A model generated the notes under the pieces. The model made no database searches, was not told the DNA's origin, and worked only from the letters and a program-made list of their open reading frames with translations. Made by a program: the position numbers and the translations under genes. From Synergistaceae bacterium UBA4088 (GTDB lineage Bacteria; Synergistota; Synergistia; Synergistales; Thermovirgaceae), in contig DFYG01000010.1 of the NCBI GenBank assembly GCA_002382605.1, positions 1 through 6,850 on the forward strand: a stretch of 6,850 bases of DNA, read 5' to 3'. Positions 1-5,659 of this stretch are shown piece after piece; position 1 is the first letter of the stretch; each line of letters starts with the position of its first letter.

Positions 1-66
1 TCTCTGCCCCTTTTCCCGGCCATGACCGATGGCGATATTGCGGACGTTGTCGAAGCAGTGCTGTGA
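1..66 (+). CDS. arnB: UDP-4-amino-4-deoxy-L-arabinose aminotransferase (ArnB-like), C-terminal end only
   Basis: Frame 1 is open from the window edge to a TGA at 64-66 and encodes 21 residues, ending DIADVVEAVL. The stretch SLPLFPAMTDGDIADVV resembles the C-terminus of DegT/DnrJ/EryC1/StrS PLP-dependent sugar aminotransferases, where a 'SLPLFPxMTDxDV' segment precedes the last helix. In the L-Ara4N pathway ArnB transfers an amino group from glutamate to UDP-4-keto-pentose to give UDP-L-Ara4N in the cytoplasm. The ArnB assignment rests on the family-like tail plus the position directly before arnC and the arnA modules, the same order as in enterobacteria. The catalytic lysine and the rest of the protein lie outside the window, so another sugar aminotransferase of this family is possible. 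arnC starts 26 bp downstream, suggesting co-transcription. Confidence 0.7.
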   Translation, partial: SLPLFPAMTDGDIADVVEAVL

Positions 67-76
67 ATTTGCGGCT

Positions 77-82
77 AAGGAG
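77..82 (+). promoter_or_regulatory. Ribosome binding site of arnC
   Basis: AAGGAG lies 10 bases before the ATG at 93. The open frame extends upstream to a GTG at 63 that overlaps the arnB stop and has no Shine-Dalgarno in front of it. The match and the start of homology to ArnC both favour ATG 93. Confidence 0.65.
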
Positions 83-92
83 AAAGAATCTG

Positions 93-1034
93 ATGGACAA
101 AACTCTGGTTGATGTTTCGGTTGTTATACCAGTCTACAACGAAGAGGAATCCCTTTCCGAGCTTTTCGGAAGGCTTTTCCCGGTCATGGAATCTCTCGAG
201 ATGAGCTGGGAGGTTGTCTTTGTAAACGACGGCAGCAGGGACCGCTCTTTGGGTCTGTTGCTCGAGTGCCTTGAAAAACATCCCGGAAAGGTCCGCATCG
301 TGGACTTCAACGGGAACTTCGGCCAGCATATGGCAATCACCGCCGGGTTTTCCGCGTCGAGAGGCGAGACCGTAATTACGATGGACGCCGATCTCCAGAA
401 CCCCCCCGAAGAGATTCCTCGGCTCCTGGCCGAGATAGCCCGGGGACACGACGTAGTCGGGACCATTCGCTCGATGAGAAAAGATCCCTTCTTCAGGAAA
501 CTGGCCGCCAGGATCGTAAACTGCATAACCAACCGGATCACGGGACTTAACCTCAACGACTACGGATGCATGCTCAGGGCCTACAGCAGGCGTATCATCG
601 AACTGATCAACGGATGCGCGGAGACGACGACATTCATCCCTGCCCTGGCTCAGAAATTTGCACTCAACCCCACCGAGATCGAGGTAGGTCACTCCGAACG
701 CGAACAGGGAACCTCAAAGTACGGCCTTTTCCGGCTCGTGCGGCTGAATTTTGATCTTATGACCGGATTCTCCCTGGTCCCCCTCCAGGCCGTTACGATG
801 CTTGGACTTTTCGTAGCAGGCTTCAGCTTAATCTTCACGATATACATGGTCCTGAGGCGCATCTTCATCGGCCCCGAAGCCGAGGGACTCTTTACTTTAA
901 TGACTATTAATTTTTTCCTGATGGGCATTACTATGTTCTGCGTCGGAATAACGGGCGAATATATCGGCAGGATCTTCCAGGAGATCCGCAAACGCCCGCG
1001 ATACGTCGTGAACAAGGTTTACGGAGATGAGTGA
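93..1034 (+). CDS. arnC: Undecaprenyl-phosphate 4-deoxy-4-formamido-L-arabinose transferase (ArnC)
   Basis: This is a membrane-anchored GT2 glycosyltransferase of 313 residues; E. coli ArnC has 322. It would move L-Ara4FN from UDP to undecaprenyl phosphate on the cytoplasmic face of the inner membrane. Residues 8-16 (VSVVIPVYN) open the GT-A fold, NDGS is at 45-48, and the metal-binding DAD is at 98-100 inside DADLQNPPEEIPRL, a block nearly identical to E. coli ArnC as I recall it. DYGCMLRAY at 156-164 and the C-terminal GEYIGRIFQEIRKRPRY are further ArnC hallmarks and separate it from generic dolichol-phosphate mannose synthases. Two hydrophobic segments, about 226-255 and 266-290, form the membrane anchor. 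The start at 93 follows an AAGGAG. The stop overlaps the next gene by 8 bp, which suggests translational coupling. Alternative: a related polyprenyl-phosphate transferase such as GtrB, less likely given the context. Confidence 0.9.
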   Translation: MDKTLVDVSVVIPVYNEEESLSELFGRLFPVMESLEMSWEVVFVNDGSRDRSLGLLLECLEKHPGKVRIVDFNGNFGQHMAITAGFSASRGETVITMDADLQNPPEEIPRLLAEIARGHDVVGTIRSMRKDPFFRKLAARIVNCITNRITGLNLNDYGCMLRAYSRRIIELINGCAETTTFIPALAQKFALNPTEIEVGHSEREQGTSKYGLFRLVRLNFDLMTGFSLVPLQAVTMLGLFVAGFSLIFTIYMVLRRIFIGPEAEGLFTLMTINFFLMGITMFCVGITGEYIGRIFQEIRKRPRYVVNKVYGDE

Positions 1035-1890
1035 GAGACCGCGGATAGTTGTTTTTGCCTACAGCGAGGTCGGCTACAGATGCCTCAAGGCTCTGCTCGG
1101 CTCCGGCGCGAACGTGCAGGCTGTCTTTACCTACGAGGATGACCCCGGCGAGAATATATGGTTCAGCTCCGTCAAGGAACTTGCCATGGGAAACGGACTC
1201 CCCGTCTTCACACCGAACGGAGTGGAAGCCACGGAAACAGTTGACTTCATAAGGAGTCTGAAGCCGGAGCTTGTCTTCTCATTTTATTATCGAGACATCA
1301 TCCCTGAATATATACTTGATATGCCACGGTTTGGAGCCTTCAATATGCATGGATCCCTTCTGCCGAAGTACAGGGGAAGAGCCTGCGTCAACTGGGCCAT
1401 AATACATGACGAAACCGAGACGGGGCCGACACTTCACTGGATGACGAAGCGCCCCGACGAGGGGGATATCGTCGACCAGGAGAAGGTCCCGATCGGAGAG
1501 TGTGACACCGCCATGGACGTGATGCTGAAAATTGCGGATGCCGCCGAAATGCTCCTCGCAAGGAACCTGCCTCTCCTGGAATCTGGAAAGGCTCCTCGAA
1601 GAGAGCAGGATCATTCGCAGGCTACGTACTTCGGAGGGAGAAAACCAGGGGACGGAAAGATAGACTGGAACGATACCGCCCGCAACATCTGCAACCTGAT
1701 CAGGGCCGTTACTCACCCCTACCCGGGTGCCTTCACCGTTCTGAACGGGGAGAAGATCTTCATATGGAAGGCAACACCACTTGATGATAATTCGTCCGCT
1801 CCTCCGGGAACCGTGATATCAGCAGCCCCCCTGATCATAGCGGCGGGGAAAGGGGCTGTAAGGGTGGATCAGAAGAGCGTAACCCGTTAA
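1027..1890 (+). CDS. arnA: UDP-L-Ara4N formyltransferase (ArnA N-terminal module as a separate gene, 3' end altered)
   Basis: This 287-residue protein corresponds to the N-terminal half of E. coli ArnA. It would transfer a formyl group from N10-formyltetrahydrofolate to the 4-amino group of UDP-L-Ara4N in the cytoplasm. FSFYYRDIIP (84-93) and GAFNMHGSLLPKYRGRA (103-119) match the family. The catalytic Asn and His are N106 and H108, and the catalytic Asp is D144 in KRPDEGDIV (E. coli N102, H104, D140). A C-terminal OB-like subdomain follows from about residue 200, with VTHPYPGAF and PGTVISAAPLIIA. After GAVRV (about 276-280) similarity stops: the last codons (SVTR) and the TAA belong to a heptamer repeat array, so the final strand of the subdomain, roughly 20 residues in relatives, is missing. 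The catalytic domain is intact, so activity is plausible but unproven. The gene starts inside the arnC end; AAGG at 1014-1017 is 9 bases before the ATG. Confidence 0.88.
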   Translation: MSERPRIVVFAYSEVGYRCLKALLGSGANVQAVFTYEDDPGENIWFSSVKELAMGNGLPVFTPNGVEATETVDFIRSLKPELVFSFYYRDIIPEYILDMPRFGAFNMHGSLLPKYRGRACVNWAIIHDETETGPTLHWMTKRPDEGDIVDQEKVPIGECDTAMDVMLKIADAAEMLLARNLPLLESGKAPRREQDHSQATYFGGRKPGDGKIDWNDTARNICNLIRAVTHPYPGAFTVLNGEKIFIWKATPLDDNSSAPPGTVISAAPLIIAAGKGAVRVDQKSVTR

Positions 1891-1911
1891 TCGTAAATCG
1901 CGAATCGTTAC
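1877..1911 (+). repeat. Left heptamer array (TCGTRAA orientation)
   Basis: Five contiguous in-phase 7-base units can be read: GCGTAAC, CCGTTAA, TCGTAAA, TCGCGAA and TCGTTAC. They are degenerate copies of TCGTRAA. The first two units overlap the end of the formyltransferase gene and give it its stop codon. In this orientation the unit carries TAA or TGA, and because seven is not a multiple of three an array closes all reading frames. Confidence 0.75.
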
Positions 1912-1917
1912 TGGAAA

Positions 1918-1969
1918 AAGCGAAGGCGGCAGCTGAAATATTTGACCAGATTGAAGGCTGCTTCTGCTT
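1918..1969 (+). other. Imperfect internal hairpin with downstream T run
   Basis: AAGC (1918-1921) can pair with GCTT (1966-1969) and GCAGC (1929-1933) with GCTGC (1957-1961). The arms between are partly complementary, and the loop is about 23 bases. Eight T follow at 1988-1995, 18 bases beyond the stem. The distance and the weak stem argue against a standard intrinsic terminator. It may be a structural part of the surrounding element. Confidence 0.3.
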
Positions 1970-2002
1970 AAATCACGCGATCTAAGGTTTTTTTTGATCC
2001 TT

Positions 2003-2057
2003 CGATTCGCGAGTTACGGATTCACCCGATTCACGATTTACGATTTACGATTCACGA
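2003..2057 (-). repeat. Right heptamer array (TTYACGA on the plus strand)
   Basis: Read on the plus strand, this contains TTCGCGA, a degenerate GTTACGGA, a nine-base TTCACCCGA, and then four clean units: TTCACGA, TTTACGA, TTTACGA, TTCACGA (2030-2057). It is the inverted counterpart of the array at 1877-1911. It ends 16 bases before the TTG start of the decarboxylase gene, immediately before that gene's ribosome binding site. Confidence 0.8.
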
Positions 2058-2060
2058 ATA

Positions 2061-2067
2061 AGGGGGG
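2061..2067 (+). promoter_or_regulatory. Ribosome binding site fixing the TTG start of the decarboxylase
   Basis: AGGGGGG lies 6 bases before TTG 2074. An in-frame TAA at 2059-2061 rules out any earlier start, and only GGG, GGG, TTC and CTT codons lie between. TTG is therefore the only start that keeps the NAD-binding motif intact. Confidence 0.7.
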
Positions 2068-2073
2068 TTCCTT

Positions 2074-3096
2074 TTGAATATTCTAGTTCTCGGCGCTAAC
2101 GGCTTTATCGGTTCACACTTATGCGAGCATCTTCTTGAGAATTCGGACTGGGATCTGACCGGATTCGACATCATGGATTTCAACCTCGCCAACTGCCTGG
2201 GCAAAGATCGGTTTTCGTTCAAACAGGGGGATTTTTATCACGAAGACGACTGGATCGACCAGATGGTGAGGGAGTCCAGCGCTGTATTGCCTCTCGTCGG
2301 AATAGCCAAACCTGCGTTCTACATCACAAACCCGGTTATGACCTTTAAGCTTGATTTCGAGGCCAACCTCAAGATCGTGCGCATGTGTGTAAAACATGGG
2401 AAACGTGTGATATTCCCCTCGACGTCGGAGGTCTACGGAATGAGCACGGACACGGAACTCAAAGAGGACGAAAGCCCCATCATCCTGGGGCCGGTGTGCA
2501 AATCGAGATGGATCTACAGCTGCAGCAAACAGATGATGGACCGCGTGATCGCCGCCTACGGACAGGAGGAGGGGCTCAGGTATACGCTTTTCCGCCCCTT
2601 CAACTGGATAGGTCCCCGGCTCGACACCTTCTCCGACGCCAGGGACCGGAAGGCCCGCTCCATAACCCAGATCCTTTACGATGTTCTCAACGGAAGGGAC
2701 GTTTCTCTTGTCGGCGGAGGCCGCCAGAGGAGAAGCTTCACCTGGATCGGCGACGGGGTCAGGGGTCTCGATGCAGTGATCAGGAACGAGAACGGATGCG
2801 CCGACGATGAGATATTCAACCTTGGCAACCCGGCGAACAACGCTTCAATAAAAGAACTTGCTCTGATGATCATCAGGATCCTCCGGGAATTTCCTGATCA
2901 CAGCGAAAAGGCCGAAAAAGCCAGGCTCGTGGAGATAGACTCCAGGGACTATTACGGAAAGGGTTACGAAGACGTTCTTGACAGGGTTCCTTCGATCGCC
3001 AAGGCCAACCGCCTGCTGGGATGGAAACCGGAGACAACTCTTGAGGACGCGGTCAGAAAAACGATCGAAACAACACTGAAGGAAAACGGGTTATAA
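2074..3096 (+). CDS. arnA: UDP-glucuronate decarboxylase/dehydrogenase (ArnA C-terminal module as a separate gene)
   Basis: This 340-residue extended SDR enzyme matches the C-terminal half of E. coli ArnA. It would oxidise UDP-glucuronate with NAD+ and decarboxylate it to the UDP-4-keto-pentose used by ArnB. The Rossmann motif GANGFIG is at residues 7-13. FPSTSEVYGM (114-123) carries S118 and E119, equivalent to the ArnA catalytic pair S433/E434. The YxxxK pair is Y148/K152 in WIYSCSKQ. YYGKGYEDVLDRVPSI holds R304, equivalent to ArnA R619. These residues, notably the S-E pair in place of S-T and the Arg, separate it from ordinary 4-epimerases and UDP-xylose synthases. The protein begins directly at the first Rossmann strand from a TTG codon, with no linker. 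It is in the same reading frame as the formyltransferase 183 bp upstream. The mutase gene follows after 42 bp. Confidence 0.9.
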   Translation: MNILVLGANGFIGSHLCEHLLENSDWDLTGFDIMDFNLANCLGKDRFSFKQGDFYHEDDWIDQMVRESSAVLPLVGIAKPAFYITNPVMTFKLDFEANLKIVRMCVKHGKRVIFPSTSEVYGMSTDTELKEDESPIILGPVCKSRWIYSCSKQMMDRVIAAYGQEEGLRYTLFRPFNWIGPRLDTFSDARDRKARSITQILYDVLNGRDVSLVGGGRQRRSFTWIGDGVRGLDAVIRNENGCADDEIFNLGNPANNASIKELALMIIRILREFPDHSEKAEKARLVEIDSRDYYGKGYEDVLDRVPSIAKANRLLGWKPETTLEDAVRKTIETTLKENGL

Positions 3097-3097
3097 T
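3092..3097 (+). promoter_or_regulatory. Possible -10 box for the mutase gene
   Basis: A perfect TATAAT overlaps the stop codon of the decarboxylase gene, 41 bases before the mutase ATG. No TTGACA-like -35 is visible at the right distance (bases around 3069-3074 read AACAAC) and there is no extended -10 TG. It may be chance. Confidence 0.2.
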
Positions 3098-3126
3098 TGG
3101 TATCATGAAAAAAAGATTTTCTTCGG

Positions 3127-3132
3127 GGAGGT
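3127..3132 (+). promoter_or_regulatory. Ribosome binding site of the mutase gene
   Basis: GGAGGT within a G-rich stretch lies 6 bases before ATG 3139 and 9 before the adjacent ATG 3142. Spacing allows either; the choice changes the protein by one methionine. Confidence 0.6.
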
Positions 3133-3138
3133 GGCAAC

Positions 3139-4521
3139 ATGATGATTCCCGCAAACATCTTCAGGGAATACGATATCCGGGGAAACGCTGAAGAGGAACT
3201 GACAGGCGAAACTGTCCGCGCCATAGGACTGGCCTTCGGAACGTTCCTCGCCCGCAGCGGAGTGAGGAAGATAACAGTCGGTGGCGACATCAGGCTGTCG
3301 ACCGAGAGGATACGAGGCGACATCATCGACGGGGTCACTTCCGCCGGGATCGACGTCGTGGACCTCGGAGTCGTCACTACTCCGCTCCTGTACTGGAGCC
3401 TCTTTTACCTGAACCTCAACGGGGGCGTCATGATCACCGGGAGCCACAATCCAAAGGAGTTCAACGGCCTCAAACTGGCTTTTGAAAAGACCACTCTATA
3501 TGGAGAGCAGATCCAGGAGATCCGTCGTATGATCCAGGCGGATGACCTTGTCAAGGCTCTGAAGCCTGGCTCCATTACGGAACTGGATCTTTCCGGGGAA
3601 TACCTCGGCATGCTCAGATCGAAGATCGATCTGGGGCCTCGCCGCCTGAAGGTCGTCACAGACCCAGGCAATGCCACCGCGGGACCCTTGGTCAACAGGT
3701 TTCTGAGAGACATCGGTTGTGAAGTCATCCCCCTCTTCGAAGAGCCGGACGGCACTTTCCCTAATCATCACCCGGACCCTACGAAACGGGAATATCTTGT
3801 GGACCTCATTGAAACCGTCCGCAGAGAGGGAGCCGACCTGGGGCTTGGTTTCGACGGTGATGCAGACAGGATCGGAGTAATAGACGACCGCGGCGAAGTC
3901 GTGTGGGGGGATATCCTGATGGTCCTCTTCTGGAGGGAGATCCTTCCTCTCCACCAGGGGGCCGACGCCATAGTAGAGGTCAAGAGCTCACAGGCCCTGG
4001 TTGACGAGATCAAACGCCTTGACGGCAACGTGGTCTGGTGGAAATCCGGCCACTCCCTCATCAAGGCGAAAATGAAGGAACTGGACGCACTCTTTTCCGG
4101 CGAGGTATCCGGCCACATGTTCTTTGCGGACGAGTTCTACGGTTTTGATGACTCGTTCTATGCCGCAGGGAGGCTGCTTCGCATACTCTCAAACAGTGAC
4201 AGGAAGCTTTCAGAACTGCTGAGCAATGTCCCCGTTTATTTCAGTACCGCCGAGACACGGATAAAATGCTCCGACGAGCACAAGTTCAAGGTCATCGAGC
4301 AGGTCAGGGATGAAGCGCTCAAGGATCACGAGGCTATCACTGTCGACGGCGTAAGGATACTCTATCCCCGGGGGTGGGGGCTTGTCCGTGCTTCCAACAC
4401 CCAGCCTGTCATAGTTGCAAGAGTAGAGGGAAAAACAAAGGAAGACCTCGAAGAATACTCCCGGGACCTCAAGCACAGGATACTAGGGGCCGGAGTGGAT
4501 GAGTTTGATTGGGAGTATTGA
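3139..4521 (+). CDS. Phosphomannomutase/phosphoglucomutase (AlgC/ManB type)
   Basis: This 460-residue alpha-D-phosphohexomutase interconverts hexose 6- and 1-phosphates in the cytoplasm through a phosphoserine. All four domains show their signatures. IFREYDIRG is at 7-15. The active-site loop TGSHNP is at 100-105, with S102 the phosphorylated serine. The metal loop DGDADR is at 239-244. The sugar-specificity loop GEVSGH is at 321-326, and the phosphate-binding loop RASNTQP is at 417-423. Length and the GEVSGH loop fit the bifunctional mannose/glucose enzymes (AlgC has about 463 residues) rather than GlmM phosphoglucosamine mutase. With arn genes upstream, the obvious role is glucose-1-phosphate for UDP-glucose and UDP-glucuronate, or mannose-1-phosphate for GDP-mannose-derived LPS sugars; sequence alone does not decide. 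It is probably last in the operon, since the next gene is convergent. Confidence 0.9.
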   Translation: MMIPANIFREYDIRGNAEEELTGETVRAIGLAFGTFLARSGVRKITVGGDIRLSTERIRGDIIDGVTSAGIDVVDLGVVTTPLLYWSLFYLNLNGGVMITGSHNPKEFNGLKLAFEKTTLYGEQIQEIRRMIQADDLVKALKPGSITELDLSGEYLGMLRSKIDLGPRRLKVVTDPGNATAGPLVNRFLRDIGCEVIPLFEEPDGTFPNHHPDPTKREYLVDLIETVRREGADLGLGFDGDADRIGVIDDRGEVVWGDILMVLFWREILPLHQGADAIVEVKSSQALVDEIKRLDGNVVWWKSGHSLIKAKMKELDALFSGEVSGHMFFADEFYGFDDSFYAAGRLLRILSNSDRKLSELLSNVPVYFSTAETRIKCSDEHKFKVIEQVRDEALKDHEAITVDGVRILYPRGWGLVRASNTQPVIVARVEGKTKEDLEEYSRDLKHRILGAGVDEFDWEY

Positions 4522-4588
4522 GGGAGCGTGAGTCTCTGATCGCAGACGCACAGTTCCAGGGTGGTTCAACGAAGGGAAGCGGAGGGTA

Positions 4589-5617
4589 CTAGTCGCCGTT
4601 GCGGCCTTTCAGAAAACTCTTCACAGTAATGTCGAGCCCATCAGCAAGCGAGTAGCGGGGTTCATAACCCAGTATCTTTCGGGCCAGGGATATGTCCGCC
4701 TGCGAGTGTCTGATGTCTCCATGCCGCTCCGGCATGTATTTTGCCCGGACCTCTCCGCTTCCAGGTCGGTGTTTTCCGATGATATCCTTAAGGAAATGCA
4801 GCAGGCTCTCGATCGTAGTCGGTATTCCTGTACCGATATTGAAAATGTTTTCCCTTCCGCTGCCCCCGGTATCTGACAGTGCGGCCAGAATGTTAGCCTG
4901 GACGATATCCCCTGCGAACACGAAGTCCCGGGTTGTCTTCCCGTCACCGTAAATGACAGGGATATCTCCTTTTAGAAACCGATCCATCCAGATGGATATC
5001 ACCCCGGAGTATGGGCTGGAAGGATCCTGCCTCGGCCCGTACGCGTTCATGTAGCGAAGGCCAACGCTCTTCATTCCGGAGGACAGGACATTTGAGTAGA
5101 GTTCGTCAGTGCGTTTGGCGACCGCATACGGAGATAAAGGTGCAAGGGGGAAATCCTCGCGTATGGCTCCCTGCGGCTGTTCTCCGTAGACCGCGGCCGA
5201 AGAGGCGAAGATAAAAGATCGGACTCCGGCATCGCGTGAGGCGATGAGCATGTTCAAAAAACCTGTCACGTTGCATGAATTGTTCAGGTCTGGATCCTCG
5301 AATGAACGCGGGACCGAGACAAGGGCGGCCTGGTGAAGGACAAAATCCGCTCCATCACATGCCTCACGGCAGGCTTCCATGTCCCTGATATCTCCCCTTA
5401 TCAGGCGAAAGTTTGAACTTCTCCCGGAGGAAGATCGGACGGCTTCATCAATATTGGCCTGCGATCCTGAAATGAAGCTGTCCAGGCCTGTGACTTGCTG
5501 CCCGAGACCCAGAAGCCTTTCTACAAGGTGGGAACCTATGAAACCGGCGGCCCCCGTGACGACCCATCTGGAAGTCCTGCCGGCCAGGTTGGAGCAGAAC
5601 TCTTCGTATCGAGTCAT
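4589..5617 (-). CDS. WbpP/TviC-like UDP-N-acetylglucosamine 4-epimerase (NAD-dependent, extended SDR)
   Basis: This 342-residue enzyme probably interconverts UDP-GlcNAc and UDP-GalNAc (or their uronic acids) in the cytoplasm for O-antigen or capsule sugars. The N-terminus MTRYEEF, preceding VVTGAAGFIGSHLVE with the glycine motif at 22-28, follows Pseudomonas WbpP. So do LHQAALVSVPRS (94-105) and NVTGFLNMLIASRDA. Active-site serines are S139/S140 in FASSAAVYG, with Y164/K168 in SPYAVAK. LRYMNAYGPRQDP and GDGKTTRDFVF are standard substrate-binding blocks. An in-frame GTG at 5626 would add three residues, but it lies inside the Shine-Dalgarno GAGGTG that serves ATG 5617. The gene lies 42 bp downstream of the phosphoesterase gene on the same strand and is likely co-transcribed with it. 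A GalE-like or UDP-glucuronate 4-epimerase activity remains possible. Confidence 0.83.
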   Translation of the reverse strand: MTRYEEFCSNLAGRTSRWVVTGAAGFIGSHLVERLLGLGQQVTGLDSFISGSQANIDEAVRSSSGRSSNFRLIRGDIRDMEACREACDGADFVLHQAALVSVPRSFEDPDLNNSCNVTGFLNMLIASRDAGVRSFIFASSAAVYGEQPQGAIREDFPLAPLSPYAVAKRTDELYSNVLSSGMKSVGLRYMNAYGPRQDPSSPYSGVISIWMDRFLKGDIPVIYGDGKTTRDFVFAGDIVQANILAALSDTGGSGRENIFNIGTGIPTTIESLLHFLKDIIGKHRPGSGEVRAKYMPERHGDIRHSQADISLARKILGYEPRYSLADGLDITVKSFLKGRNGD

Positions 5618-5623
5618 AAGACG

Positions 5624-5629
5624 CACCTC
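5624..5629 (-). promoter_or_regulatory. Ribosome binding site of the epimerase gene
   Basis: On the minus strand GAGGTG sits 6 bases before ATG 5617. It overlaps the upstream GTG candidate at 5626, which argues that the ATG is the true start. Confidence 0.65.
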
Positions 5630-5659
5630 GGTAAGAATTTGGAACCATCCCGAGGTATT

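Larger units (their letters stand above)
1877..2057. mobile_element. Candidate small non-autonomous inverted-repeat element between the two arnA modules
   Basis: About 181 bp are bounded by opposed heptamer arrays (1877-1911 and 2003-2057). Bases 1886-1907 pair with 2003-2025 with two mismatches and one bulge; the perfect core is TCGCGAATCG at 1898-1907 against CGATTCGCGA at 2003-2012. In a second register 1885-1907 matches the reverse complement of 2027-2049 at 21 of 23 bases. The interior (about 1912-2000) holds an imperfect hairpin and a run of eight T, and no gene that I recognise. Size and inverted ends resemble a MITE or REP-like element. I see no clear target-site duplication and no transposase, so mobility is inference; a static dispersed repeat is the alternative. 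Confidence 0.5.

Noticed and set aside
63..95. GTG 63 as the start of arnC
   Set aside because: It overlaps the upstream stop and lacks a Shine-Dalgarno, while ATG 93 has AAGGAG and matches the family N-terminus.
75..692. Long open frame antisense to arnC (205 codons), and similar long antisense frames under the other genes
   Set aside because: They lie opposite well-supported genes, show no recognisable motif and follow from GC-rich codon bias.
1905..1985. Open stretch through the element interior ending at TAA 1983-1985, encoding a helix-like peptide rich in Lys, Ala and Glu
   Set aside because: It has no start codon with a ribosome binding site and no family I recognise, and it is too short to call a gene or gene remnant.
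1918..1995. Rho-independent terminator after the formyltransferase gene
   Set aside because: The stem is interrupted, the loop is large and the T run starts 18 bases after the stem rather than directly after it.
1877..2057. CRISPR array
   Set aside because: The units are 7 bases long, tandem without spacers and inverted between the two arms.
2385..2810. Plus-strand open frame of 141 codons overlapping the decarboxylase
   Set aside because: It is a frame shadow inside a gene whose catalytic motifs are intact; its translation is low-complexity and rich in Arg and Pro.
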